A DNA stretch of 64,000 nt, taken from Chryseobacterium sp. SORGH_AS_0447 (GTDB lineage Bacteria; Bacteroidota; Bacteroidia; Flavobacteriales; Weeksellaceae). Shown here piece after piece: positions 31,380 through 39,514 of this stretch (positions are counted from its first letter, which is position 1; every line of letters starts with the position of its first letter). The notes beneath the pieces are model-generated. The model saw nothing but the letters and a program-made list of their open reading frames with translations. It had not been told where the DNA came from and did not search any database. The translations under genes were made by a program, and so were the position numbers. The stretch covers positions 372,001 to 436,000 of the forward strand of contig NZ_JAUTAR010000001.1 in the NCBI RefSeq assembly GCF_030818695.1, read 5' to 3'.

Positions 31380-32277
31380 AAAATCTGCTTTTTTTCCAGT
31401 TTTCAATAGTGACTATCCATTCCGGGATTGTGTTTTCCTCACAGCACAGAATGCTTACGCCTCCGGCCATGGCGCAGGTCGTATCCCGGTCGCCTAATGC
31501 AGAAACGGTATTCCAAAGACATTCTTCAAAATTGCTTCTGTACCGGGAAAGCATCCAGATAACCAGCGGCACCGTATCCTGGGCCGTCATCCCGGTTCCG
31601 TTTCCTAATGTTTTCACCAACAATTTTATACTGGGATTTCCGTCTAAATATAAGCATTTGTTCAGTTTGCTTTTCAGGTCGGAATCACTTAGTTCGTTTC
31701 GAATGTTTCGGATGAAATCCTGCTGATCCAATATTTCGATTCCCATTTTTTCCCTGACAGCAAAGGCGGCAGCCAGGGCAATGGCTTTTGTCCCTTCTAT
31801 GGCTTCCCGGTTAGCGTGAGTCACTTCGCACGACCGCTCCGCATTTTCTTTGAGCCTGGCAAAATCATCATAAAAATAAGCCCCGATTACAGCAGCTCTC
31901 ATGGCTCCGCCGTTTCCCATAGAACCCTGTCCTTCAAATTTGGCATAAGAAACTTCTTTCCAGTGCTCACCGCTTTTTACTTCTCTGAAATACCGGTGTA
32001 TGGAAGGTCCGTATCCGCGGTTGGTGTCTAAATAATAATTTTTAGTAAACTCTCCCGCCAGAAAATCCTGGTCGATTTCCCCGAATTTCTCTAATGATCT
32101 GAACACGGCAATGGCCATGATCGTATCATCGGTGAAATCCAGATTACCTTCAGGAATAATCCTTTGATGAATATGGCTTTTCACAAAACTTTCCTTGCCA
32201 AAAAAACTTTCACCGAAAGCATCGCCGATGGATATTCCCGTCAGCGATTTCGAAGCAAGCGAGTGTTTATCTTCCAT
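31369..32277 (-). CDS. ADP-ribosylglycohydrolase (DraG family), copy 2
   Basis: 302 residues, clearly different from copy 1. Motifs: [18 protein letters not shown] (metal Asp pair), GNGGAMRAA, and [12 protein letters not shown]. The second copy suggests a different acceptor specificity (for example Ser-, Arg- or nucleic-acid-linked ADP-ribose). Its ATG shares one base with the DUF4291 stop codon. Confidence 0.88.
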   Translation of the reverse strand: MEDKHSLASKSLTGISIGDAFGESFFGKESFVKSHIHQRIIPEGNLDFTDDTIMAIAVFRSLEKFGEIDQDFLAGEFTKNYYLDTNRGYGPSIHRYFREVKSGEHWKEVSYAKFEGQGSMGNGGAMRAAVIGAYFYDDFARLKENAERSCEVTHANREAIEGTKAIALAAAFAVREKMGIEILDQQDFIRNIRNELSDSDLKSKLNKCLYLDGNPSIKLLVKTLGNGTGMTAQDTVPLVIWMLSRYRSNFEECLWNTVSALGDRDTTCAMAGGVSILCCEENTIPEWIVTIENWKKSRFYEH

Positions 32278-32912
32278 TATTTTAGCCTTAATTTATTATT
32301 CAGAACCTCATCATCAAATAACAGCGGTTTTTCTTCAGGCAACATCAGCTGATCCAAATCACCATTCAAAACAAACTGATGCTGTTCTTTCACAAATTCT
32401 GAAATATTTTCAATTAAAATGAGATCTTCTTTGGCAAACGATCGGATCAGTTCATTTTTCAAACCGATCTGGATCGCTCTTCTTTCCTGCTTTGCCCCAA
32501 AAGGATCATGATCCGGATCCCACTGCAGCCTGGCAGAAGATTCTTTAACCTTATCCTGCCATTCTTCCCTGGAAATGCCCAACTGGTCATTGTAGGAAGA
32601 ATAGACGGCGTTTTCCAGATATTTTCTGAAAGCATCCATTTTCAGGTGAATGGCCAGCACGTATTCCTGTCCTTCTTTTGTCCCCCAGCCGTTCCGGTAC
32701 ATCATCCAGAGGAAGTTCGGCTTGATCCAGGTCATCCTTTCCAGGCTAAAAGGCCCTCCGAAATACTGATTCTTTACGGCAAATTCCCCGATGGCTTTTC
32801 GGTAAGACTGGTACACGATAATCTTTTCATCATCATATTGCGCCATAAGATGATGTCCTTCCTGCGGCCAGTCCTGTATTTGTTCTTTATAGTTTTTTAA
32901 TTTGAGTTTCAT
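32277..32912 (-). CDS. DUF4291 family protein
   Basis: 211 residues, full DUF4291: QDWPQEGHHLMAQYDDEKII, VYQSYRKAIGEFAVKN, QYFGGPFSLERMTWIKPNFL, WMMYRNGWGTKEGQEYVLAI. The invariant Tyr/Arg/Trp/Lys-rich centre suggests an enzyme or nucleotide binding site, but I know of no established activity. Overlaps of 4 bp upstream and 1 bp downstream with genes of ADP-ribose metabolism strongly tie DUF4291 to this pathway. Confidence 0.8.
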   Translation of the reverse strand: MKLKLKNYKEQIQDWPQEGHHLMAQYDDEKIIVYQSYRKAIGEFAVKNQYFGGPFSLERMTWIKPNFLWMMYRNGWGTKEGQEYVLAIHLKMDAFRKYLENAVYSSYNDQLGISREEWQDKVKESSARLQWDPDHDPFGAKQERRAIQIGLKNELIRSFAKEDLILIENISEFVKEQHQFVLNGDLDQLMLPEEKPLLFDDEVLNNKLRLK

Positions 32913-33724
32913 GATATTTCTTCAAATGGCCTGATCATTTCCTCTTTTTTCGAGAGAATTGCGAAGACCACTCTTTTAAATTTATTTTTATATTTTCCCT
33001 GAAGGTGCTTTTTAAACAGCTCCGCTATCTCTTTTGGATCATTTTTAAACACACCGCATCCCCAGGCTCCTAAAATCAGGGTTTCATTTCCCTGATGTAA
33101 TGCCAACGCCAGCATTTTCTCCGTTCTGACATCCATGGCTCCGAAAATTTCACCGGCTCTTTCCGGTTCCTGACGTTTTACCACTCCCGCGTTTACTGCC
33201 GGAGAGGTGATGAAATTGCACAAAACCGGCTTCCGCAACAACTCCCCTTTGTCCTTACGAAAGACCGGGACTTTCGGGCTGTAAATCATCATGTCGGTAT
33301 AAAAACAGGATTCCATCTCCCGGTGGATTTTATAATAATCCCAGGCCTGGAGCAAACTTTCATGTAATCCCGAAGTTCTCGCCAGGCTCTCCTCCTGTGC
33401 TTCAGCTCCGTTGATGAAGCCGCCACCGGGGTTTTTAGCCGAGGCAAAATTCAGGCACATGATTTTTTCCTGGTCTTCCTCTTCCGCAAGCTGTAGAATG
33501 GCTTTCAGGGAACTGCATCTCCAGACTTCAAACCGGGTCTCAAAATATTTTTCAGGAACTTCTTTTTCAGTAAGTTCCGCAAGTGCTTCGGAAGAAAACA
33601 GAACGGTTCCTTTCGTAGAAGCTTCCAATTCGTTTTCGATGCTTATTTTTTCGTTGTTTCCGTTGATATAATATTTCCTGGCTAAGATTTCCAAGGTATC
33701 TTTTGCCATTCCTTTATTGGTCAT
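32909..33724 (-). CDS. PARG-like macrodomain protein (TIGR02452 family)
   Basis: 271 residues of the bacterial PARG-like (TIGR02452) type. The catalytic signature is visible: GGG at 100-102 and QEE at 110-112 (NPGGGFINGAEAQEESLART). The late motif LGAWGCGVFKNDP closes the ADP-ribose pocket. Enzymes of this class hydrolyse ADP-ribose chains or terminal ADP-ribose linkages. 4-bp overlaps on both sides. Confidence 0.88.
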   Translation of the reverse strand: MTNKGMAKDTLEILARKYYINGNNEKISIENELEASTKGTVLFSSEALAELTEKEVPEKYFETRFEVWRCSSLKAILQLAEEEDQEKIMCLNFASAKNPGGGFINGAEAQEESLARTSGLHESLLQAWDYYKIHREMESCFYTDMMIYSPKVPVFRKDKGELLRKPVLCNFITSPAVNAGVVKRQEPERAGEIFGAMDVRTEKMLALALHQGNETLILGAWGCGVFKNDPKEIAELFKKHLQGKYKNKFKRVVFAILSKKEEMIRPFEEIS

Positions 33725-34140
33725 GGTAAGTTTTTTAATGTTAATAATAAATTTTCAATGGCTGCATGCGCCGTTTCTTTGAAGTCTTTTCCGATAAAAA
33801 CCTGAGTGACTTCAATTTTTCCGCTGATTGCCTGATTGAACGCTTCCAGCTCTTCCGCCGGAACCCAAAGCTCATTATGGTTTTTCGCCCCTACATTTCG
33901 GGAAGGGTATTTGTTAACCGTTTCTTCCAGCACTTCAAATCGGGTGACAAATCCCAAATAATTTCCGGCTTCATCGCGCGTATTCCATTTTTCTACAATT
34001 TCGGAAGCATAGTCTTCATTCAGCACAGGATAGAAAATCGGCTGCCATTCCAGTCTAGGAGGAAATGCCTTGTAATCGTTTTCAATGATTAAAAGCATTT
34101 CTTTTTCTCCGACCGGCCTGTATAAGGTTTGTGTTTTCAT
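33721..34140 (-). CDS. ADP-ribose-associated hypothetical protein
   Basis: 139 residues, with a recognisable pattern LYRPVGEKEM, FPPRLEWQPIFYPVLNEDYA, YLGFVTRFEV and HNELWVPAEELEAFNQAISG. I recall this family being labelled 'ADP-ribosylation/crystallin J1' in databases, although the sequence has no DraG motifs, so that name is not evidence of activity. The 4-bp overlap with the PARG-like gene ties it to the operon. Upstream is a 92-bp gap holding a GGGCTAAAGCCC hairpin. Confidence 0.6.
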   Translation of the reverse strand: MKTQTLYRPVGEKEMLLIIENDYKAFPPRLEWQPIFYPVLNEDYASEIVEKWNTRDEAGNYLGFVTRFEVLEETVNKYPSRNVGAKNHNELWVPAEELEAFNQAISGKIEVTQVFIGKDFKETAHAAIENLLLTLKNLP

Positions 34141-34191
34141 GGTTATTTTATATTAAATTTCGGCTCAAGCTATTGAATATTTTCTTTTTAA

Positions 34192-34209
34192 AATGGGCTA
34201 AAGCCCATT
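34192..34209. repeat. Intergenic hairpin inside the ADP-ribose operon
   Basis: AATGGGCT-AA-AGCCCATT is a perfect inverted repeat with the same GGCTAAAGCC/GGCTTTAGCC core as 26887-26904. It sits in the 92-bp gap between two operon genes and might tune mRNA stability or partly terminate. Confidence 0.45.
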
Positions 34210-34232
34210 CCTATTGATAAAATGATTACAGT

Positions 34233-34706
34233 CTATTCAAGATCATAAACATACACTTCTATACCATTTTCCAGCAACGTACTTTGAATAATCGGTTCGA
34301 CTTCTTTCCATTTTCCTCCTGCGAGACCACAGCCGATCCTTGGCATATGGATGCTTGCCTTTAATGACAAAGCTTCATCAACAAGTTTTTTCAGGCAGCT
34401 TTCAACTGCTTCATACCGGATCGGAGGTATTCCTTTTGAAGTGGTGACGGTTTTATGCTGACCGATCATATTGCATACCCAGAGATTTTCTTCTACCTGA
34501 ACCATTTGGATTTCTCCCAGATTAAAATGAGTTCCTCTTTTATACCAGTCCCGGTAATTATCCTCAGGCTTCTTCCATCTTTTGGAAATAGCCAGAACAA
34601 ATCCTTTTCCCCAGCCTCCAATATCGTTGCAGATATGGGCAATGATTTGAGTTCCTGCTGTTGACGGGTCTGTAGCGTCGCCTTTTATATATCTGATTTC
34701 TTTCAT
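34233..34706 (-). CDS. Macrodomain protein (ALC1/TARG1/Poa1-like)
   Basis: 157 residues: IRYIKGDATDP, QIIAHICNDIGGWGKGFVLA, then PRIGCGLAGGKWKEVEPII. This is the macrodomain branch that includes TARG1 and Poa1p (ADP-ribose-1''-phosphate phosphatase). The Asp that TARG1 uses after PRIGCGL is Ala here, so a TARG1-type mechanism is unlikely. Hydrolysis of ADP-ribose-1''-phosphate, a product made downstream of KptA, is a plausible role. 27 bp after the preceding gene. Confidence 0.82.
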   Translation of the reverse strand: MKEIRYIKGDATDPSTAGTQIIAHICNDIGGWGKGFVLAISKRWKKPEDNYRDWYKRGTHFNLGEIQMVQVEENLWVCNMIGQHKTVTTSKGIPPIRYEAVESCLKKLVDEALSLKASIHMPRIGCGLAGGKWKEVEPIIQSTLLENGIEVYVYDLE

Positions 34707-34733
34707 GATGTTATAATTTAATTCTTCCTAGGC

Positions 34734-35117
34734 TCACGCATTTTTCAATGTTTTTAAGCGTTCCGCTTTTTCTTGTTCGTCGGAGTTAAAATCAACAGCC
34801 AAAAAATGAGTGCAGTTTGAAATCCCGAAGTTATCTCTTTCAGCATCGGAAACAAATCCGCCTACCGTCTTCCATTTTGAAGCTTTATTCCTGAAAGTAT
34901 TAACATAATATCTGGGCCGATCCTTCACATGAATAATGGCAACATTTTCAGTTTTATCCTTTAGATATTCCATCATCATGGTATCGGTTCCGGTAAAATC
35001 ACCAATGATAAATTCGCATTCGGAAACTGGTGTTCCTGTCAGCGGATCAATATAAAACCGGTGAAAGTTTTCCCATGAGAGATTCCCATTTCCAAATACA
35101 AATATTTTTTTATTCAT
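34734..35117 (-). CDS. Hypothetical Rossmann-like (possibly SLOG-type) nucleotide-binding protein
   Basis: 127 residues: a strand-loop start (IFVFGNGNLSWENF), then FIIGDFTGTDTMMMEYL and VAIIHVKDRPRYYVN. The GDxxGTD motif (38-44) and alternating strands and helices fit a LOG/SLOG or deoxyribosyltransferase-like fold that binds nucleotides or ADP-ribose. This is pattern-level inference only. It is 12 bp after the PurA-like gene, in the operon. Confidence 0.55.
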   Translation of the reverse strand: MNKKIFVFGNGNLSWENFHRFYIDPLTGTPVSECEFIIGDFTGTDTMMMEYLKDKTENVAIIHVKDRPRYYVNTFRNKASKWKTVGGFVSDAERDNFGISNCTHFLAVDFNSDEQEKAERLKTLKNA

Positions 35118-35129
35118 TATCGATTTACT

Positions 35130-36203
35130 TTATTCATTTATCTTTCTAAAATCCTTTGAATACGGAGAAAAAGATCGCCAAATTTCATCAAACTTGACGT
35201 TCAGTTTTCCGGGTTCAAAAGATTCGTCCAACTGATCGAGGCAGGTAACCACCAGATTTTTCCGGTGGGCAAGGCCGTAGCCTTCATCTACCTTTAAGGC
35301 ATAATCCAGCAGCTGGTAATCCAGACCTCCGGTACGGAAGGCTCCCTGATAGTCATTGAACGTACAGGTTTCCTCTTCATTGTTCCGTAACGGAATCTCT
35401 TTTTCATTACTCATCCAGCCGTTTCCGTGACGGGTGCCATAGTTTCTTGTAACATAGAACATTTCGATATGATCGATTCCCAGTTGACTGCATACTTCGT
35501 AGGCATTTTTTGAAGTGGTATGGGCATAGGTCACATTCGGAAATATGCCGTGGTCCATATCCAGCAGGATTCCCTGGCTGCCTTCAAAAATCAGATGGTC
35601 AAAACTTTTCAGGTAGCCGTAGCCTTCGATATTCCATTCCATCTCATCGACAGCATGAAGAAAATCATCCAGTGCCTGCTGTATTTCTTCGCCTTCGGAA
35701 AAGCCGTAATACAAAGCGATGCCTTTCAGCTTTTCGATCAGCATCGGTCTCGGCGCGATCAGGTCGGCCGCAAACAGCCGGTAAGGGCTTTCATGCCTTT
35801 TCATCGTGGCACCGACTCCTTTTCCGCAGGTTCCGTGCTCCGTATTCCGTAGGTCTCTCCTGTTGTGAAGGACATCAAACGGCGTTGTTACTTTAGCCAG
35901 CGGATGGATATGAAGTCTGGTATTCCCGTTTTTGTCTTTCAGTTCCTTCCATTCATTATACATAAAAATAGGATGGATGGTGCAATGCTCGGTAAAATAG
36001 GACGGTAGTCCACGCAACGCCCCGCTGCAAAAGCTGGAATGGACATGCTTCCGGTCACCGATCATCACGGTGTGCGCCGCCTGCTGCCCTCCCGAAAAGC
36101 GGATGACCACGGCCTCCGGATCCCGGGCTGCGAGGAAATCGGTGGTGGTGCCTTTGCCTTCATCCCCGAATCCCAGTCCTATAACGATTTCTGCAGTTTT
36201 CAT
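35130..36203 (-). CDS. Adenylosuccinate synthetase paralog (short, divergent PurA-like)
   Basis: 357 residues from ATG at 36203, whose ATGA overlaps the vWA stop. PurA motifs are recognisable but changed: GFGDEGKGTTTDFL keeps catalytic D14, GGQQAAHTV replaces GGxNAGHT, GTCGKGVGATMKRHES replaces GTTGRGIGP, and FEGSQGILLDMDHG and TRNYGTRHG are present. About 70 residues shorter than housekeeping PurA. The enzyme may join Asp or another amine to a purine nucleotide other than IMP. It is probably not the PurA of purine synthesis, because its neighbours all handle NAD or ADP-ribose. Confidence 0.8.
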   Translation of the reverse strand: MKTAEIVIGLGFGDEGKGTTTDFLAARDPEAVVIRFSGGQQAAHTVMIGDRKHVHSSFCSGALRGLPSYFTEHCTIHPIFMYNEWKELKDKNGNTRLHIHPLAKVTTPFDVLHNRRDLRNTEHGTCGKGVGATMKRHESPYRLFAADLIAPRPMLIEKLKGIALYYGFSEGEEIQQALDDFLHAVDEMEWNIEGYGYLKSFDHLIFEGSQGILLDMDHGIFPNVTYAHTTSKNAYEVCSQLGIDHIEMFYVTRNYGTRHGNGWMSNEKEIPLRNNEEETCTFNDYQGAFRTGGLDYQLLDYALKVDEGYGLAHRKNLVVTCLDQLDESFEPGKLNVKFDEIWRSFSPYSKDFRKINE

Positions 36204-37066
36204 CTTAAAAATCTCTGAATCATTCCGCTCCATCCTTCCTGGTGTTCTTCTTCTGCATGCTGGCCGGCCTTACAGGTTTTGCAGACAATTTCCTTGATCA
36301 CATACGGAACATCCCGGTAATCGGTAATCGATACACAATTTCTTCCCAGCAGGTCTTTCCATCCGCGGTCGGCCCGCATCGCATGGTCTGAGTGAAGGAC
36401 ATTGATGTGGTAGACTTCATATTTCTTTCTTGCCTCAGCCAGAAGTTCCTTATGGGTAAAAGTCTGCTGGCCGGCTCCCATAATCTCCCGGATCGCAGAG
36501 GCAGGAAGGGTTTTCAGGCAGGGCTCGTCACCCACGGTAAACAGCAATCCTCTCTGTCCTCTTTTTTCAAAAGCATCGGTGCGGGTATGGAAAGCGGCAA
36601 AATACCAGGCCAGCAGGTAACTTTCCCCGCCGTTTCCGCCGCCTCCGGATTCAATATAGGTTCTCGTAAGCCACATATCCAGCTCTTCGTCACCGGATTC
36701 AAATTGCCCCACCTGCAACGGATAATTGTCGCATTCGTGATCCCCGATTCCCATAAAGAGGAGTGCGGCATCCGGAACCCCACCCTGGATAATTCCGCCC
36801 ATCAGCTTCGGAAGGCCTTCCTGGATCAGGTTATACGGAATATGGCCCATGCTTCCGGTAACATCCAGTCCTAAAATAATCGGAAATGATTCCGGGTGTA
36901 CGGATGAATCCCGGGCTTCCCTGAAGAAGACGCCGTTCGGGTTCATTGATTCATGTGCTCTTCTTTCCGCGTTCTGAGTGAAAATTTCACCTGCACTTTT
37001 CGATGCATATCCCATCTTTCTTGCTCTGTCGAAACGAGCGTCCATGTCGTATCTTGTACTTCCCAT
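36200..37066 (-). CDS. vWA-domain protein in the ADP-ribose operon
   Basis: 288 residues. A von Willebrand A-like domain begins at about 62, with the metal-ion-dependent adhesion site D68-V-T-G-S72 (LGLDVTGSMG), a Gly-rich loop (ESGGGGNGGESYLLAWYF) and a strand-helix order to about 250. A CxxC (CKTCKAG) sits near the C terminus. No signal peptide, so it is an intracellular vWA, a class that often accompanies AAA ATPases, RNA repair or phosphatase modules. It is coupled to the PurA-like gene by ATGA overlap. 85 bp separate it from the upstream oxygenase. Confidence 0.8.
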   Translation of the reverse strand: MGSTRYDMDARFDRARKMGYASKSAGEIFTQNAERRAHESMNPNGVFFREARDSSVHPESFPIILGLDVTGSMGHIPYNLIQEGLPKLMGGIIQGGVPDAALLFMGIGDHECDNYPLQVGQFESGDEELDMWLTRTYIESGGGGNGGESYLLAWYFAAFHTRTDAFEKRGQRGLLFTVGDEPCLKTLPASAIREIMGAGQQTFTHKELLAEARKKYEVYHINVLHSDHAMRADRGWKDLLGRNCVSITDYRDVPYVIKEIVCKTCKAGQHAEEEHQEGWSGMIQRFLR

Positions 37067-37151
37067 AACGTAAATTTTAGTTAAAGACTGTTTTTATAGT
37101 TACCCGCTGCATTTCGGGCTTTAATGCAATACGGAAGTTAATTCTATCCGT

Positions 37152-37703
37152 TTATTGTTCTCTTGTGTACATAATGTCCGTCCTCAGCACATATTTCAGT
37201 CCGCTGATCAGCGTTTTCCCTTCGTGTCTTAACGGATGATGGAAAACCAGTGCGGAACCCTTTTTCGGAGCGACGGTGAACAACCCTTCAAATTCGGTTT
37301 CCCCACCTTCAAAATTATCATTCAGATAAATCAGGAAGGTGTAAAAACTTTTTTCGTTTTCATTCCTGATATAGCTTCCGTCGCGGTGCATTTTGAACCG
37401 TTGTCCGGCCGAATATTTGTAGATCCTGAACATTTCATTGAAGCCTGAAACTTTATAGGTTTCATGGATCTGAGGAAGAAATCGGGCGGCTCTTTGAAAC
37501 AGGTTTTCAGCCAGTTCATTATCGAAAACCATCAGCCGGTCGTTGTTTCGGATGCCTTTGCTCATCACCTGCCTTCCCTGCATATTGATCTTTGCTTCTT
37601 CAAAAATTTTGTCTTTTGTCAGATCAATATAATGGTCGCATTCTTCATTCGTCAGGAAATTTTCGATCAGAAAGATTTCCGGATGCAGTATTGTCTTTTC
37701 CAT
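37152..37703 (-). CDS. 2-oxoglutarate/Fe(II) oxygenase (prolyl-4-hydroxylase-like)
   Basis: 183 residues. The iron triad is H106 and D108 (KMHRDGS) plus H160 (LRHEGK), and the 2-oxoglutarate-binding basic residue is K170 or R174 (LKYVLRTD). The fold is that of P4H-alpha/EGL-like hydroxylases acting on peptides, but many members modify other substrates. Second gene of the NADAR-led operon (25 bp after NADAR). Confidence 0.85.
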   Translation of the reverse strand: MEKTILHPEIFLIENFLTNEECDHYIDLTKDKIFEEAKINMQGRQVMSKGIRNNDRLMVFDNELAENLFQRAARFLPQIHETYKVSGFNEMFRIYKYSAGQRFKMHRDGSYIRNENEKSFYTFLIYLNDNFEGGETEFEGLFTVAPKKGSALVFHHPLRHEGKTLISGLKYVLRTDIMYTREQ

Positions 37704-37728
37704 AATATCAGGTGTTTGGTTTGTGTTT

Positions 37729-38271
37729 TTACTTTCTCAGTTCGTCCCGTACTTCCATCAAAGCAAATCCCAGGAGATTTTCACCGTTCCACTGCGATGG
37801 ATTTAGGGCTTTGGAATTGGTTTCCGGCATTCCGATGCCCCAGATGGTATCGTAAGGGCTGGCTTCCACCAAAACTTTATCTTCCGTAGACAGCAAAAAT
37901 TCTTTAAGTGCTTCATTTTGCGCAAACTTCAGCAGGTTTCCCTGTTTTACGATCTCATATTTATGCTCATCCCAAAACTGCAGATCAAAATTTTCGACTT
38001 TTCTTCCCAGTTTTTTAACCAGATTCGGAGTCTCAGACTGTATGATCTGTTCTAAAGTTTCGTCATCTTTAAACAAACTTGCCTTTCCGGCCATCATATA
38101 ATGTTCAGCAGTCCTGTAGATGATGCCGTCTTCCTGAAACTCAGCAGGAAACCACTGGCTGAAACAGGCTTTGGTCACTTGCTCTTTTACCGTATGTCCC
38201 CAGAAAAACAGAAAATCCGGTTTTTCCTGATGATTAAATCTTTCAATGATATATTGTACGGTGTATTTCAT
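37729..38271 (-). CDS. NADAR family protein (YbiA-like), first gene of the ADP-ribose operon
   Basis: 180 residues from ATG at 38271. Family motifs: FFWGHT, CFSQWFPAEF, YRTAEHYMMAGKA with the likely catalytic E56, LGRKVENFD, KFAQN, LVEASPYDTIWGIG and NLLGFALMEVR. NADAR enzymes cleave N-glycosidic bonds of ribosylated substrates; members have been shown to remove ADP-ribose from guanine bases, and YbiA-like ones act on riboflavin intermediates. A complete -33/-7 promoter lies 18-51 bp upstream. Confidence 0.9.
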   Translation of the reverse strand: MKYTVQYIIERFNHQEKPDFLFFWGHTVKEQVTKACFSQWFPAEFQEDGIIYRTAEHYMMAGKASLFKDDETLEQIIQSETPNLVKKLGRKVENFDLQFWDEHKYEIVKQGNLLKFAQNEALKEFLLSTEDKVLVEASPYDTIWGIGMPETNSKALNPSQWNGENLLGFALMEVRDELRK

Positions 38272-38289
38272 TATTGCGTTATTTTTACA

Positions 38290-38344
38290 CAAATTTAAAG
38301 GAATAGGGTTTTACTAACCAAATTAATTTGCGTTAATTTTACGC
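38290..38344 (-). promoter_or_regulatory. Promoter and candidate operator of the ADP-ribose operon
   Basis: Minus strand: perfect -7 element TAAATTTG (38297-38290), 21 bp downstream of a -33 TTTG (38322-38319). Just upstream, GCGTTAATTTTACGC (38330-38344) is a 15-bp palindrome of form GCGTnAAnTTnACGC, a candidate site for the neighbouring NUDIX-type regulator. The rest of the 38272-38607 gap holds AT-rich sequence with nothing else I can name. Confidence 0.6.
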
Positions 38345-38607
38345 TAAAATAATTAATTGGTTGATTTTCAACGATAAAAATTTTCAATTTAAACACGAAT
38401 GGCACAAATGTCTTTCACAAATGACGCGAATTATGATCTGTTTGATCAGGTTTAAATAAAATTCAAGCTTAATCTGGATTGTGCATCCGATAAGTTCCCG
38501 AGAGAATTAGAGTACTATTAAAAGATTACCTTCTTATTTGTTTACGCTGTATATAGCAGCAAACAAGAATTCATTGTGAAAATTCGTGTAAGTATTTGTG
38601 TTAAAAA

Positions 38608-39304
38608 CTACTTCAGTTCAAAATAAAATCCCTGTTCTTCCAGTTCCCTGTATTTTTCCTGGTTGAAGGTAAACATCTTTCCGGGTCTGCCGCTGCCTTC
38701 TTTTTTGAAGTTGTCGGTTTCATTCAGCAGGCCGTAGCTCATGATTTTTTTCCGGAAGTTGCGTCGGTCGATTTCCTGCCCGACAATCGTTTTGTAGAGG
38801 TTTTCCAGTTCGGAGAAGGCAAATTCCTCATTCAGCAGATTGAAGCCGATGGGTTGGTACTGGATTTTGGTTCGGAGTCTTTTTAATGCCGTATCGATAA
38901 TAGTCTGATGATCGAAAGCCAGTTCGGGAAGGCTGTTAATGCCGAACCATTGGGCATCGTCCGCATCGGAATCGGCAGCCAGCTCGTGGTAAGACGGGGT
39001 TTACCAGCCCCAGATAGGTTACGGAAACCACCCGGTTCCGCGGATCGCGGCCTACATTGCCGAAGGTATAAAGCTGTTCCAGAAAATCGGGCTTTATACC
39101 GGCTTCCTCGCAAAGTTCGCGCTTTACCGCATCATCCAGGTTTTCATCATCCAGAACGAGTCCGCCCGGAAGCGCCCATCCGCCCTTGAAAGGCTCGATA
39201 TTCCGCTGGATCAGGAGCACCTGAAGGTCTTTTTTATCGAAATACCCAAAAACCACCGCATCCACAGCTACTTTGATATCCTGTAATTTCTTTGAACCTG
39301 CCAT
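38608..39304 (-). pseudogene. NUDIX-winged-helix regulator (NrtR-like) with a frameshift
   Basis: The first part (ATG 39304) encodes a NUDIX domain: [20 protein letters not shown] and ELCEEAGIK. After LGLVNPV the frame runs to a stop, but the next frame continues the same protein: [33 protein letters not shown], and a winged-helix end (DRRNFRKKIMSYGLL, GRPGKMFTF) to TAG at 38610-38608. One extra A in the AA at 38991-38992 explains the shift. Repaired length is 231 residues, typical for NrtR/AraR-type regulators. NrtR controls NAD metabolism genes and senses ADP-ribose, which matches the adjacent operon. It may be a true mutation or a sequencing error. Confidence 0.8.
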
Positions 39305-39378
39305 AAATTAAATTTGCGTTGTGAGTACACAAAGTTACGGTTTAGTTAACATAAAAAAAATAATCTGAGTCATAAACG

Positions 39379-39404
39379 AAAAAATCCGCAGAGATTACCT
39401 GCGG
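39379..39404 (-). terminator. Original lepA terminator, now beyond the inserted cassette
   Basis: Stem CCGCAG/CTGCGG (39386-39391 with 39399-39404), then ATTTTTT on the minus strand. It lies downstream of the duplicated lepA 3' end at 39444-39510. Confidence 0.75.
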
Positions 39405-39443
39405 ACTTCACTTTTATCTTCTGCCTTTTTATCGGCTCTTTTA

Positions 39444-39510
39444 TTTAGTCATTCAGCTTCAATACAGCCATAAATGCCGATTGCGGTACTTCTACCCTTC
39501 CGATCTGCTT
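39444..39510 (-). repeat. Duplicated lepA 3' end (distal copy, att-like)
   Basis: 67 bp matching the lepA 3' end at 41531-41597 with 3 mismatches, all synonymous in the encoded [27 protein letters not shown]. It brackets a 2-kb AT-rich cassette (39511-41530) together with the lepA copy. Confidence 0.9.
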
Positions 39511-39514
39511 AACT

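Noticed and set aside
35130-36203. PurA paralog as phage-type PurZ (diaminopurine synthesis)
   Set aside because: It keeps the PurA catalytic Asp (D14) that PurZ enzymes replace, and no phage or DNA-base-modification genes are nearby.
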